64,000 bases of DNA from the NCBI GenBank assembly GCA_022824305.1, contig JAJEAD010000071.1:1-64000 (forward strand), given 5' to 3'. This document shows positions 8,892-18,375 of the stretch, piece by piece (within the stretch, counting starts at the first letter, position 1; each line of letters opens with the position of its first letter). The position numbers and the translations under genes were made by a program. This stretch comes from Gammaproteobacteria bacterium (GTDB lineage Bacteria; Pseudomonadota; Gammaproteobacteria; HK1). The notes beneath the pieces were generated by a model. The model worked only from the letters and a program-made list of their open reading frames with translations, did not search any database and was not told the origin of the DNA.

Positions 8892-11189
8892 ATGTCCGAC
8901 AAGCACGCCCTCGACTATCACCGATTTCCGGTCCCGGGAAAGCTCGCGATCGCCGCGACCAAGCCGCTCGCCACCCAGCAGGACCTTGCGCTTGCTTACT
9001 CTCCCGGGGTAGCCGCCGCCTGCAACGCCATCGTCGAGGCGCCGCCGGAAGCCGCGAACCTCACCGCGCGGAGCAATCTGGTCGCGGTGATCACCAACGG
9101 CACCGCGGTTCTGGGTCTCGGTGCGATAGGTCCCCTGGCCGCCAAGCCCGTGATGGAGGGGAAGGCGGTGCTGTTCAAGAAGTTCGCGGGAATCGATGTC
9201 TTCGACATCGAGGTCAACGAGACGGACCCGACGCAATTCGTGGAGACCGTCACTCGGCTGGAGCCGACATTCGGGGGAATCAATCTCGAGGACATTCGGG
9301 CCCCCGAGTGCTTTGAAATCGAGGCGGCGCTGCGCGCGCGCATGCGTATTCCGGTCTTCCACGACGACCAGCACGGAACGGCGATCATCGTGGGCGCGGC
9401 GATCGCCAACGGCCTGGAGCTGGCCGGCAAGGTTCTCTCCGAGGTCAAGGTGGTGGTCTCGGGTGCGGGAGCGGCCGCCCTTGCCTGTCTCGACATGCTG
9501 ATGAGCATGGGGCTTGAGCGGGAGAACACCTGGGTCGCCGACCGGCACGGTGTGGTCTACCAGGGCCGGGCGGAGATGGACCCCTGGCGCAGCCGCTATG
9601 CCCGCGAGACCGGCGCACGTACCCTGGCGGATGTAATCGACGGTGCGGACATCTTCCTCGGACTCTCCGCTCCCGGAGTGCTGAGCCCGGAGCTGGTCCG
9701 GCGAATGGCGCAAAGGCCGCTGATCCTTGCGCTCGCCAACCCGGAACCGGAAATCCGGCCGGAGGCCGTGCACGAAGTTCGTCCCGACGCCCTGATCGCC
9801 ACGGGACGATCCGACTACCCGAACCAGGTCAACAACGTGCTCTGCTTTCCGTTCATCTTTCGTGGGGCGCTCGACTCGGGTGCAACGGAGATAAACGAAG
9901 AGATGAAGCTCGCCTGTGTCAGCGCCCTGGCGGAGCTTGCGAAGGCCGAGCCGGCGCCGGAAGTGGCGCGCGCCTACGGGGGTGAGCTGCTTTCCTTCGG
10001 ACCTGACATGCTGATTCCAAAGCCCTTCGATCCCCGCCTCCTCGAGAAGCTTGCCGGCGCCGTGGCGGATGCGGCGATGCGAAGCGGCGTGGCGACCCGT
10101 CCCATCGAGGATTTCGACGCGTATCGTGTGCGCCTGTCGAACTTCGTCTATCGCTCCGGATTCATCATGAAGCCGGTGTTCGACCTCGCAATCCGCAGCC
10201 CCCAGCGCCTGGTCTACGCGGAAGGCGAAGAGCGACGGGTGCTGCAGGCCGCCCAGCAGGTGATCGACCAGGGAATCGCCCGACCCATTCTCATCGGGCG
10301 CGCCAACGTCATGCTCAATCGCATCCGGGAATTGGGGCTGCGAATGCGTGACGGCGAGGATTTCGATCTGGTCAACATACTGAAAGATCGACGTTTTCGG
10401 CAGTATTGGGGAGAGTACCACCGCGTCATGGGGCGCAGGGGGATCTCGCCGGAGCTGGCCAAGAGCGTGGTGCGCTCTCAACCGAGCGCGGTAGCGGCCC
10501 TGATGCTGCGGATGGCGGACGCGGACGCGATGCTCTGCGGCGCCATCGGTCCGTTCAACGAACACCTGCGCCAGGTGAGAGAGCTGATCGGGTGCAAGGA
10601 GGGCATCCGTGATCTCTCCGCCCTCACGGTGCTGCTCCTGCCGAGCGGCACTTTCTTCATCTGCGACACGCACGTCACCCCGGAGCCGAGCGCGGAGGAG
10701 CTCGCCGAAACGGCGTTGCTCGCGGCCGCCGAGGCGCGTGCGTTCGGCTTCTCGCCCAAGGTGGCGTTGCTGTCGCGTTCGAACTTCGGAACCTGCGATT
10801 CGGTCTACTCCCGGCGTGCTGCTCGTGCCGTCGAGCTCCTGCACACCCGGGCGCCGGAGCTCGAGGTGGACGGAGAAATGCACGGCGATGCCGCACTGTC
10901 GGAATCGATCCGCAAGGCCGTGCTCCCGGACACCCGGCTCCGGGGGCAGGCCAACGTGCTCGTCATGCCCAACGTCGAAGCCGCACACATTGCGTACAAC
11001 ATGCTCAAGGTGCTCGGTGGGGGCATTACCATAGGCCCGATACTGCTGGGGGCCGCACGCTCCGCTCACGTGGTGACGCAATCGATTACGGTGCGCGGCC
11101 TCGTGAACATGAGCGCGCTGGCCTGCGCGCGCGCCAAGGCGGGAGCGCCCGGTCATGCGCCCTTCGTCGCTCCGGTCGATGCATCGTGA
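8892..11189 (+). CDS. maeB: NADP-dependent malic enzyme fused to phosphotransacetylase-like domain (MaeB)
   Basis: A 765-residue bifunctional-type malic enzyme. The N-terminal half (1-430) has the malate/NADP motifs, including [18 protein letters not shown] and the [13 protein letters not shown] dinucleotide fold. The C-terminal half (440-760) is phosphate-acetyltransferase-like, as in E. coli MaeB, where it binds acetyl-CoA and acts as a regulatory domain. It decarboxylates malate to pyruvate and supplies NADPH. The start was set by the GAGGAGAGG ribosome site at 8881-8889 and the family N-terminus ([13 protein letters not shown]); longer readings from 8589 overlap the VWA gene and were dropped. 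Confidence 0.95.
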   Translation: MSDKHALDYHRFPVPGKLAIAATKPLATQQDLALAYSPGVAAACNAIVEAPPEAANLTARSNLVAVITNGTAVLGLGAIGPLAAKPVMEGKAVLFKKFAGIDVFDIEVNETDPTQFVETVTRLEPTFGGINLEDIRAPECFEIEAALRARMRIPVFHDDQHGTAIIVGAAIANGLELAGKVLSEVKVVVSGAGAAALACLDMLMSMGLERENTWVADRHGVVYQGRAEMDPWRSRYARETGARTLADVIDGADIFLGLSAPGVLSPELVRRMAQRPLILALANPEPEIRPEAVHEVRPDALIATGRSDYPNQVNNVLCFPFIFRGALDSGATEINEEMKLACVSALAELAKAEPAPEVARAYGGELLSFGPDMLIPKPFDPRLLEKLAGAVADAAMRSGVATRPIEDFDAYRVRLSNFVYRSGFIMKPVFDLAIRSPQRLVYAEGEERRVLQAAQQVIDQGIARPILIGRANVMLNRIRELGLRMRDGEDFDLVNILKDRRFRQYWGEYHRVMGRRGISPELAKSVVRSQPSAVAALMLRMADADAMLCGAIGPFNEHLRQVRELIGCKEGIRDLSALTVLLLPSGTFFICDTHVTPEPSAEELAETALLAAAEARAFGFSPKVALLSRSNFGTCDSVYSRRAARAVELLHTRAPELEVDGEMHGDAALSESIRKAVLPDTRLRGQANVLVMPNVEAAHIAYNMLKVLGGGITIGPILLGAARSAHVVTQSITVRGLVNMSALACARAKAGAPGHAPFVAPVDAS

Positions 11190-11238
11190 CGGGAGGAAAA
11201 TCCGGCTCGCCCGCGGCCGCTATCGAGCGCCGGCCGAA

Positions 11239-11268
11239 TTGAAACCGGCGCGCGCTCCGCAGTACCAT
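11239..11268 (+). promoter_or_regulatory. Possible sigma-70 promoter for the OmpA-family gene
   Basis: TTGAAA at 11239-11244 and TACCAT at 11263-11268 are separated by 18 bases, about 60 bases before the start at 11331. The -35 is one base off consensus and the -10 is weak. This is a reading by eye only. Confidence 0.35.
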
Positions 11269-11330
11269 CCCCGACCTATTCTCATCCTCGTTGCGATGGT
11301 GGACGGGCTGAACAAGGTGGGGGAACGGCG

Positions 11331-12194
11331 ATGACCAGACTGAGGCGCGGGGCGGCATTTCTACTGGTGGCGGTCATGATGACCGGCTGCGCGAGCATTG
11401 ACGAGATGGCTGGCGGCGACGACGGCTATCATTGGTGTCTGGTCAGCACGACCGCCGCGGGAGGCGCGGCCGGTGCGCTGACCGACGGCGGGGTGGGCGG
11501 CATGGTGCTCGGCCTCCTGGGTGGCGCGGCCCTGGGCTCGGTCGTTTGCGAGAGGCCTCCCGCGGATTCCGATGGCGACGGCGTCACGGACGACGTCGAC
11601 CAGTGTCCGGATACGCCGGTCGAGGCGCACGGCATGGTGGACGAGCACGGGTGCCCGCTGGACAGCGACGGCGATGGGGTTCCCGATTACCTCGACGCTT
11701 GCCCCGATACCCCCGAGGGAATCATGGTCGATGAGTCGGGTTGCCCGGTCGACAGCGACGGGGACGGGTTCACCGACGACGTCGATGCGTGTCCGAACGA
11801 GCCCGCTCCGGATAGCGAGGACGGCTGCCCGGTCCCCTGCGAGCCGTTGGCCATCGTGACGAACGTCAACTTCGACTTCGACAAGTCCGACATTCGTCCC
11901 GATGCCGCGGCAAAGCTCGAAGGCGTGCAGGGCGTGCTCGCGGCCAACCCCGACCTCCTCGTTCGAGTGGTGGGACACGCCGACAGCACCGGCACCGACG
12001 AGTACAACCTCGCGCTCTCTCTGCGTCGTGCGGCATCGGTTCGCAACCACCTCGCGGAGCACGGCATATCCATGACCCGGCTGGATATCAGCGGCCGCGG
12101 CGAAAGCGAGCCGCTCGTGTCGAACAACACGAAGGCGGGTCGCGAGGTCAATCGGCGCGTGGAGTTCCTGGCCGAGAACGAGGTGTGCAAGTAG
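11331..12194 (+). CDS. OmpA-family lipoprotein with thrombospondin type 3 repeats
   Basis: A 287-residue envelope protein. The signal ends in a lipobox MTGC (cysteine 19), so it is likely lipidated. A glycine-zipper-like segment (about 42-70) is followed by three calcium-binding TSP3-type repeats (DSDGDGVTDDVDQCPDTP and two more, about 78-160) and a C-terminal OmpA peptidoglycan-binding domain (about 175-285) with NFDFDKSDIRPDA and the NRRVEF ending. It should tie the outer membrane to peptidoglycan. An AAGGTGGGGGAA ribosome site precedes the ATG. Confidence 0.93.
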   Translation: MTRLRRGAAFLLVAVMMTGCASIDEMAGGDDGYHWCLVSTTAAGGAAGALTDGGVGGMVLGLLGGAALGSVVCERPPADSDGDGVTDDVDQCPDTPVEAHGMVDEHGCPLDSDGDGVPDYLDACPDTPEGIMVDESGCPVDSDGDGFTDDVDACPNEPAPDSEDGCPVPCEPLAIVTNVNFDFDKSDIRPDAAAKLEGVQGVLAANPDLLVRVVGHADSTGTDEYNLALSLRRAASVRNHLAEHGISMTRLDISGRGESEPLVSNNTKAGREVNRRVEFLAENEVCK

Positions 12195-12224
12195 GCGTCT
12201 GAAGCGCCGGCCTGGCGGAGAATC

Positions 12225-12260
12225 GGGCGGATGGGGCCGACGAGTCTCCATCCGCCCTTT
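12225..12260 (+). terminator. Probable terminator after the OmpA-family gene
   Basis: A perfect 10-bp stem (GGGCGGATGG against CCATCCGCCC) with a 13-base loop is followed by only three T residues. It lies 30 bases after the stop codon, between two plus-strand genes. The short T-run makes it weak or partial. Confidence 0.5.
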
Positions 12261-12310
12261 CCACTTCAGGGAGCATGGTTCGGATGCCCGTTGCCCGAGG
12301 GGGGTGCGGC

Positions 12311-12736
12311 ATGAACGGCAGGACCTGGCAGGTGCTCGCGGTATCCCTGCTCCTCGCGGGGTGGAACGCGGGCGCGGCGGGGCAGGATTCGCTTCAGCTC
12401 GGGAGCGGCGGCGCCCCGGCGGGATCCGATGCCTCGGGCACGGCAGCGGCCGAGGCAGGTGACCCCGAAGACGAGCTTCTCTTCGTCGGCGGGCCTCGCG
12501 AGCCCGGAGTGCTGAGCGAAGCGGGGTCGCTGATCAGGACCGGAGCCCGGACGCGGGAAGCGTCCTCCGGGCAGGGAGATGCCGTGTCGGCGCTGGTCGC
12601 TTCAGCGATCGGCGAAGAAGATGTCTCCCCGGCGGTGGCCGGAGAGTCGACGGAATCCGAAGAAGAGCCTCGCCAGGGAGTGCGAGGCCTGTTCCGGTCC
12701 CTGGGCAGCTTTCTGGGGCTGGGCCGGGACTCCTGA
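12311..12736 (+). CDS. Hypothetical secreted protein
   Basis: A 141-residue protein of no family I recognise. It opens with a clear signal peptide (MNGRTWQVLAVSLLLAGWNAG, cleavage likely near the AGA-AG region), then a Gly/Ala/Asp/Glu-rich, probably disordered stretch, and ends with an arginine-rich amphipathic tail (VRGLFRSLGSFLGLGRDS) that could bind a membrane surface. The ATG at 12311 follows a GAGGGGGG ribosome site; a start 36 bases earlier would spoil the signal peptide. It sits after the OmpA-family lipoprotein, so an envelope role is possible. Confidence 0.6.
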   Translation: MNGRTWQVLAVSLLLAGWNAGAAGQDSLQLGSGGAPAGSDASGTAAAEAGDPEDELLFVGGPREPGVLSEAGSLIRTGARTREASSGQGDAVSALVASAIGEEDVSPAVAGESTESEEEPRQGVRGLFRSLGSFLGLGRDS

Positions 12737-12792
12737 GCGGCGCGGCCGGATCCGGGCTCCCCTGCCCGAGTCTCGCGATCGCGGCAACGAGC

Positions 12793-13620
12793 TCACTCCG
12801 CCACCATGTAGACGATCCAGGCGTCATCGGCCTCTCCCTTCTCGACAGGCTCGAACACGCCATCGCCTTCGCCCGATTCCTCGTCGGTGCCCTGCCAGTA
12901 GACTGTCGATCGCGAGAAGCCGGCCTCCTGCAGCAGCTCACGGATCTCCGGCAGAGACCACAGACGCCACGAGTAGCTGAAGGCGCGCCGAATGCGCGAA
13001 CCATCCGGAAACTTGAAGTGAATGTGGCAGAGCATGTCGTGGTTGATGGGGTTGAATGACGCCTGCTCCCATATGTAGGTGAAACTCTTGTTCTTCGTCC
13101 GCTCACGTACTTCACGGTGAGCGTCCGCTCCTCCGTAGCCGTCCAGGAAGAAGAGTCCGCCGGGCTTCAGTGATTCCCGGACCCGTCGAAAGTAGCGTCG
13201 CATCAGACGACGTTCCTTCAGCAGCCAGTAGCTGAAGTTGTGGGCAAGCACCGCATCCACCGGCTCAGTGCGCACGCGCAGGACGTCGCCCTGCACGAGG
13301 GTGATGCGTTCGGCGGCGGCGCCCAGGTTCGATACGTTGTGCGTCCGGCCCCACTCCAGCACATCGGAATCGAGGTCGACCGCGATCGCACGGTTCCCGG
13401 CGCGTCGGCGAACCCATTCGCATGCGGTGTTCGCGGTGCCGCAGAAGTCTTCGCGCAACAGGCGGGCCTTCCGGCCGCGCATGCTGGTGAAGGTCTCGTC
13501 CACGAAGTCGATCTCCGCCTCCACGCACTGCACCGCCTCCTGGTACAGGGCGTGGATGTCCGCCTGCGACGCCATCGTCTCATCGCGCTTCTTCCGCTCT
13601 TTCCTCGTTCGCTTGCCCAT
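12793..13620 (-). CDS. Class I SAM-dependent methyltransferase
   Basis: A 275-residue Rossmann-fold methyltransferase. The motif I region is LREDFCGTANTACEW (about residues 53-68), the acidic ribose-binding residue follows in AIAVDLDSDV, and motif IV is near VDAVLAHNFSYWLL. The N-terminus is Lys/Arg-rich (MGKRTRKERKKRDE). The substrate is not readable. It stands alone, facing the secreted-protein gene tail to tail, and nothing around it suggests a pathway. Confidence 0.8.
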   Translation of the reverse strand: MGKRTRKERKKRDETMASQADIHALYQEAVQCVEAEIDFVDETFTSMRGRKARLLREDFCGTANTACEWVRRRAGNRAIAVDLDSDVLEWGRTHNVSNLGAAAERITLVQGDVLRVRTEPVDAVLAHNFSYWLLKERRLMRRYFRRVRESLKPGGLFFLDGYGGADAHREVRERTKNKSFTYIWEQASFNPINHDMLCHIHFKFPDGSRIRRAFSYSWRLWSLPEIRELLQEAGFSRSTVYWQGTDEESGEGDGVFEPVEKGEADDAWIVYMVAE

Positions 13621-13874
13621 GTACGTTATCCGGTCTCCGTTTTTTTCGGACAGGTGGGGAGCGAGTCAGCGCCCGCGCATTCTTGCTGCTGGCCGCGACA
13701 TCGTGCGGTGTGGCCGGCGCGCCGGCGCCGCGTGGGGCAGGGTGCGCTCCTGCCGGGTTGAGGGGTCCGCGCTATCGCGCCGAAAGCGAGGGGGCGGTGG
13801 AGTCGTTGCGCTCGGGTGGCCCCGGTCCCCCGCGTGGCCGTGCAGAGGATTGCCGCTTTCCCGGGGCGTGTCGA

Positions 13875-15182
13875 TCACGACTCGGCCGCGGAATCCGCAA
13901 GGCTCTTCCCTTCCTCGATTCCCCGCTCTTCGTCCACCCAGAGCAGGAGAGCGGCTCCGACGACAAAGAAGACGAGCACCGTAGCCACGCCTGCGCGCTG
14001 GCTGCCGAATGCGGCAGTCGCAGTCCCCAGGAGCAGGGGCCCCGCGAAGGAGGTGATCTTCCCCGAGAACGAGAAGAAGCCGAAGAACTCGTTGCGCTTC
14101 GGCTCCGGGACGAATCTCGCAAACAATGACCTGCTCGCAGACTGATTGGGTCCGACGAACACCCCGATTGCGAGGCCCGCCACCCACAACCAGGTCTGCG
14201 TCGGCGCGAGCACCGCGGCGACGGTGCAGATGATGAGTCCCACGAGCGTGATCAGGATTGTGCGCTTCCCACCCATGCGGTCGTCGACGAACCCGAAGGC
14301 CAGCGCGCCCGCGCCCGCCGTCACATTGATGGCAATTCCAAATATGATGACCTCGGTCAGGCTCATGCCGAAGGTGCCGGCGGCATAGATTCCGCCGAAC
14401 GCGAACACCGTGACCAGGCCGTCGTTGTAGATGAGTCTTGCCAGGAGCAGCTTGGCGGCCTCCGAGTACTGACGTACTTCGCGCATGGTGGCGACCACGT
14501 CCCGGTATGCCTGCGGCAAGCGGACCCGTGGTCGGGACGGCGGCCGAAGCCGGAGCGCCAGGAGCAGCATCGGCACGCTGAACACCGCGAACCAGATCGC
14601 CACGAGCAGGTTCACGGCCCGGAAGTTGAACCCCTCCTCGGTGCTGATGCCGAGCAAATCCGGAGCCAGGGCCATGGGCAGGGCGAGGGCCAGACAGACG
14701 AGCCCTCCCGCGTAGCCGAAGCCCCAGCTCCAGCCGGAGGCCCTGCCGATGGCTCCTGCCGGCGCCAGCTCGGGGAGGAAGGCGTTGTAGAAGACCGTGC
14801 CCATTTCGAAGGCGAGGTTCGCAACCGCGAACAACACCAGGGCGAGCAGCACCGCGCTTTCCAGGCCGGGCGCAACGAAAGTAAGCAACGCGGTCGCCGC
14901 GCAGCAGATGAAAGTCGCGAACATGAGGTATTCCGCGCGCCGTCCGCCCCGGTCCGCCAGCGCACCGGCAAGCGGCGAAAGCAGTGCGGCGAGAATGCTG
15001 CTCACCGCTACTGCGCGCGACCAGGCTGTCGTTCCGCTGAGTTCATCTGCGGCTATTGCCTGAGTGAAGTAGGTGGCGTAGATGAATGTGACGACACAGG
15101 TGGGAAAGGCCGAGTTCGCCCAGTCGAAACTCGCCCACACCGCGACCTGCCGCCACTCGCGCTTCCGGGTTATCGTGTTCAT
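13875..15182 (-). CDS. MFS transporter, UMF1/Atg22-like
   Basis: A 435-residue inner-membrane protein with about 12 hydrophobic helices. The N-terminal WASFDWANSAFPTCVVTF is the hallmark of the UMF1/Atg22-like branch of the major facilitator superfamily, whose yeast member exports amino acids from the vacuole. Bacterial substrates are unknown. The frame is open well upstream, across the birA gene on the other strand, but the ATG at 15182 gives the family N-terminus MNTITRKREWRQVAVWASF. It is divergent from birA with a 54-base gap. Confidence 0.85.
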   Translation of the reverse strand: MNTITRKREWRQVAVWASFDWANSAFPTCVVTFIYATYFTQAIAADELSGTTAWSRAVAVSSILAALLSPLAGALADRGGRRAEYLMFATFICCAATALLTFVAPGLESAVLLALVLFAVANLAFEMGTVFYNAFLPELAPAGAIGRASGWSWGFGYAGGLVCLALALPMALAPDLLGISTEEGFNFRAVNLLVAIWFAVFSVPMLLLALRLRPPSRPRVRLPQAYRDVVATMREVRQYSEAAKLLLARLIYNDGLVTVFAFGGIYAAGTFGMSLTEVIIFGIAINVTAGAGALAFGFVDDRMGGKRTILITLVGLIICTVAAVLAPTQTWLWVAGLAIGVFVGPNQSASRSLFARFVPEPKRNEFFGFFSFSGKITSFAGPLLLGTATAAFGSQRAGVATVLVFFVVGAALLLWVDEERGIEEGKSLADSAAES

Positions 15183-15236
15183 GGCAACATAGGTTATCGA
15201 AACTGAGGTCAGACAGCCTAGTCTCGTCGCCGCATC

Positions 15237-16217
15237 ATGTTCCAACGCCTGGAGCTCTTTCGTCGCCTCGCCGGAGGCGGGACACACTCGCCCGGATCGC
15301 TCGCCCGCGAGCTCGACATCGGAGTTCCGGAGCTTGCCGAAGAGATCGGGGTGTTGCGCAAGCGGGGACTGCCGGTTGACTCGCTCGATGACGGGAGAGT
15401 CAGGCTGCGCGCGCCGATGGAAGTGCTCGACCGCGATGTCGTCCTCTCCGGTCTGGGCGGGGAATCGCGCCGCGCGCTGGAGAAGATGGAGATCCTCTTC
15501 GAGGTGGAATCGACCAATCAGTATCTGCTGGACCTGGCGCGGGAAGATGAAGCGCCGAGACCTCGCGCCTGCCTGGCGGAGATACAGAGCGCGGGTCGAG
15601 GACGGGGAGGGCGGTCCTTCCATTCGGCCCCCGGCGGTAACGTTCTCCTGTCGCTGCTGTGGCCGGTTGCGTTGCCGCCCGCGGAGCTCATGGGGCTGAG
15701 TCCGGCGATCGGGGTAGCGGTGGCACGTGTGCTGGAGTCGGAAGGAGTCGAAGGCGTCGGTCTCAAGTGGCCGAACGACGTGCTCGTGCGGGGGCGCAAG
15801 GTGAGCGGGATTCTGCTCGAGATCGGCCAGGACCGTCCGGGGGGCGGAGTGCTCGTTGCCGGTGTCGGGATCAACGTCAGCCTTGACCAGGCGACCGCAC
15901 GGGCCATCGACCAGCCGTGGACCGATCTCCATCGTTCGCTCGGCCGCGCTCCGAGCCGGAGCCGCATCGCGGGGAGGCTCATCGACCGGATGGTCCATGC
16001 GATACGGCTGTACATGGAACGGGGCTTCGATCCCTTCCGGAGCCCGTATCGGGAACGGGACTGGCTCCAGGGCAAGGCGCTTCGAGTGGAAGGGGCCCCG
16101 CGGGAGCTGCTCGGGACCGGACGGGGGGTGGACGAAAGGGGGGCGCTGCTCATCGAGGAGCAGGGACGCGTCACCGCGCTGATTTCCGGGGATGTGAGCG
16201 TCCGGGCTGCGTCATGA
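15237..16217 (+). CDS. birA: Biotin--[acetyl-CoA-carboxylase] ligase, with N-terminal winged helix
   Basis: A 326-residue BirA that attaches biotin to the AccB carrier and, through its N-terminal helix-turn-helix (about 1-60), may repress biotin genes. Landmarks are the biotinyl-AMP loop SAGRGRGGRSFHSAPGGN (about 120-137), KWPNDV near residue 180 and the GVGINV segment near 212. The C-terminal SH3-like cap is present. It overlaps coaX by four bases (ATGA), a common pairing in proteobacteria. Confidence 0.95.
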   Translation: MFQRLELFRRLAGGGTHSPGSLARELDIGVPELAEEIGVLRKRGLPVDSLDDGRVRLRAPMEVLDRDVVLSGLGGESRRALEKMEILFEVESTNQYLLDLAREDEAPRPRACLAEIQSAGRGRGGRSFHSAPGGNVLLSLLWPVALPPAELMGLSPAIGVAVARVLESEGVEGVGLKWPNDVLVRGRKVSGILLEIGQDRPGGGVLVAGVGINVSLDQATARAIDQPWTDLHRSLGRAPSRSRIAGRLIDRMVHAIRLYMERGFDPFRSPYRERDWLQGKALRVEGAPRELLGTGRGVDERGALLIEEQGRVTALISGDVSVRAAS

Positions 16218-16960
16218 TGCTGCTGTGCGATGTCGGCAATGCCCGCATCAAGTGGGCGCTGGCTTCGGATCGAGGCCGCCTCGAGCGAGGAGCGGCGCTC
16301 ACGCACCGGGACCATCATTCGCTGTCGGCGGAGCTCGAGCGGAGTCTGGCTTCACTCGGTCCGGTGGAGCGTGTCGTCGCCTGTTCGGTAGCGTCCCCGG
16401 ACGTCAACGAAAACCTGGAGAGGTGCGCAAGGGATCTGTGGTCCCTGTCTCCGCAGTGGATGCCCGCGCGCCGGTGGGGCTGGGGAGTTCAGTGCGCCTA
16501 CGCCGCTCCGGAATCCATGGGAGCGGATCGCTGGGCGATGCTGGTCGGGGCCCGGCGCCGGCATCCAGGAGGCGCGTGCGTGGTCAGTTGCGGCACCGCC
16601 GTCACTGTGGATCTGCTCGGCGGCGAGGGCCGGCATCTCGGCGGCGTCATTCTGCCCGGCGTTGCCCTCATGCGCCGGTCTCTGGTGGAGAACACCGCGC
16701 TCATCGCACCCTCGTCGGGCAAGGTAGCCGCCTTTCCGGACAACACGCCCGATGCCGTGGCCACCGGTACCGCGATTGCCGCGGCCTCCACCGTGGACCG
16801 CCTCTTCGAGGAGTTGCGCCGATCATCGGGTCCGGATGTCGTGTGCATCCTCTGTGGCGGAGACGCGGAGGAAGTCCGCGCGCTCATGGTGCGGGATGCG
16901 CTCGTCCGACGCGGCCTGGTGCTGGAGGGCCTCGCGGTGATGGCATGCGAGGAGCCCTGA
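16214..16960 (+). CDS. coaX: Type III pantothenate kinase
   Basis: A 248-residue CoaX, the first step of coenzyme A synthesis in bacteria lacking CoaA. It is an ASKHA-fold kinase: DVGNARIKWAL at the N-terminus (phosphate loop), MGADRWAMLVGAR near 98-110 and SCGTAVTVDLL near 120-130 (second phosphate motif). The ATG at 16214 overlaps the birA stop, so the genes are translationally coupled. A second ATG directly follows the first. Confidence 0.94.
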   Translation: MMLLCDVGNARIKWALASDRGRLERGAALTHRDHHSLSAELERSLASLGPVERVVACSVASPDVNENLERCARDLWSLSPQWMPARRWGWGVQCAYAAPESMGADRWAMLVGARRRHPGGACVVSCGTAVTVDLLGGEGRHLGGVILPGVALMRRSLVENTALIAPSSGKVAAFPDNTPDAVATGTAIAAASTVDRLFEELRRSSGPDVVCILCGGDAEEVRALMVRDALVRRGLVLEGLAVMACEEP

Positions 16961-17062
16961 GTGCGTCGAAGGCTCGCCCCGAGGGCGGGCGATCACAGGC
17001 CCACGCAAGCTGTCCTCCCTGTCGCGTTCATCCGCCGCGTTGCCGCATGGCGGGCTCCCTCG

Positions 17063-17971
17063 CTACCCGATCCAGTAGTCGGTCGCGATTCCCGCGAAGA
17101 CGCATGCCCCGAGCCAGTTGTTGTTGAGGAAGGCCCGAAAGCACTCCGACGGCTTGCGCTCGCGGATGAGGTGCTGCTGGTACAGCGAAAGGCAGGCGGC
17201 GGCGCCGATTCCCACGTAGTGGGGCCATCCGAGCCCCGTGTGCCATCCGACCAGGAGCAGCGAGGCCAGGACCAGCACCTGAAACGTGCCGATGAAGGTC
17301 CGATCGAGATCACCGAAGAGGATTGCGGTGGACTTCGCGCCCGCGAGCAGGTCGTCCTCGCGATCGACCATCGCATACATGGTGTCGTAGGCCACCGCCC
17401 ACACCACGGCGGCGATCATGAGCAGCCAGGCAATTGGAGGTACGGTGTTCTGCTGTGCGGCAAAAGCCATCGGCACCGCCCATCCGAATGCGAGCCCGAG
17501 ATGGAGCTGCGGGAGGTGGGTAAATCTCTTGGCAAAGGGGTAGGTGACGGCGAGGGCGGCTCCGACGACCGAGAGAATCACGGTCAGTCGATTCAGGAGC
17601 AGCACCAGGGCGAAAGCGGCGAGTACGAGAAGGAGGAAGAGCCCGAGCGCTTCACGGGACGAGACCCTTCCCGCCGCCAGTGGGCGCATCCGGGTGCGGC
17701 TGACCCGGGCATCGAGATCCCGATCCGCGTAGTCGTTGATGACGCAGCCGGCGGAGCGCATCAGCAGCACGCCGAGGACGAAAATGACCAGGACTTCCGG
17801 AGGGGGAAGGCCGTCGGCCGCTATCCACAGGGCCCACAGGGTCGGCCAGAGCAGCAGCAGGAAGCCGATGGGACGGTCGAGACGCATGAGACGGGCGTAC
17901 TCGCGGAGCGGCAACGAAGGTCCCGGGCGGGGCGTCCTCGCTGCGGAGCCGCGGCTCGAGCGCGCGCTCAT
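17063..17971 (-). CDS. ubiA: 4-hydroxybenzoate polyprenyltransferase
   Basis: A 302-residue integral membrane prenyltransferase that joins the polyprenyl chain to 4-hydroxybenzoate in ubiquinone synthesis. The two Asp-rich motifs are present: [12 protein letters not shown] (about residue 78) and [13 protein letters not shown] (about residue 194), with about eight to nine hydrophobic helices. The ATG at 17971 is 16 bases after the ridA stop. A later ATG (MRLDRPIG) is also possible. No ubiC is next to it. Confidence 0.94.
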   Translation of the reverse strand: MSARSSRGSAARTPRPGPSLPLREYARLMRLDRPIGFLLLLWPTLWALWIAADGLPPPEVLVIFVLGVLLMRSAGCVINDYADRDLDARVSRTRMRPLAAGRVSSREALGLFLLLVLAAFALVLLLNRLTVILSVVGAALAVTYPFAKRFTHLPQLHLGLAFGWAVPMAFAAQQNTVPPIAWLLMIAAVVWAVAYDTMYAMVDREDDLLAGAKSTAILFGDLDRTFIGTFQVLVLASLLLVGWHTGLGWPHYVGIGAAACLSLYQQHLIRERKPSECFRAFLNNNWLGACVFAGIATDYWIG

Positions 17972-17987
17972 GTCGTCGCGTGTCGGA

Positions 17988-18365
17988 CTAGAGGACCATG
18001 ATGCCTTCGATCTCGATCGACGCGCCCTTGGGCAGCGCGGCGACCCCGACCGCGGCGCGTGCCGGATAGGGCGCCTCGAAGTACTGGCCCATGATCTCGT
18101 TGACGCTCGCAAAGTCGTCGAGATCCGTCAGGTAGACGGTGAGCTTGACGATCTGTTCGAGACTGCCGCCGGCTGCCGCCGCGACCGCCGACAGGTTCTT
18201 GAAGACCTGGTGGATCTGCGAGTGCGTTCCTTCCGCGAGGTCCATCGTGGAAGGTATCAGTGGAATCTGGCCGGAAAGGTACACCGTGCTTCCGGCGCGT
18301 ACTGCCTGCGAATAGGCTCCAATCGCGGCCGGCGCGCTCGATGTTTCGACGGGTTGCCTGGACAT
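17988..18365 (-). CDS. ridA: RidA-family reactive intermediate deaminase
   Basis: A 125-residue YjgF/RidA protein that hydrolyses reactive enamine/imine intermediates released by PLP enzymes. The signature is intact: [19 protein letters not shown] at the N-terminus, [13 protein letters not shown] in the middle, and the catalytic arginine in [21 protein letters not shown] near residue 103. It is 10 bases downstream of spoT, a classic gammaproteobacterial arrangement, and upstream of ubiA. Confidence 0.95.
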   Translation of the reverse strand: MSRQPVETSSAPAAIGAYSQAVRAGSTVYLSGQIPLIPSTMDLAEGTHSQIHQVFKNLSAVAAAAGGSLEQIVKLTVYLTDLDDFASVNEIMGQYFEAPYPARAAVGVAALPKGASIEIEGIMVL

Positions 18366-18375
18366 GTGAAGCTCC

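Noticed and set aside
8877-11156. A long minus-strand open frame opposite maeB, and similar ones opposite the acyl-CoA synthetase.
   Set aside because: The same GC effect; the translations are low-complexity and show no domain signature.
13621-13874. A T-run near 13640 that could be a terminator between the methyltransferase and the transporter genes.
   Set aside because: No stable stem precedes it on either strand.
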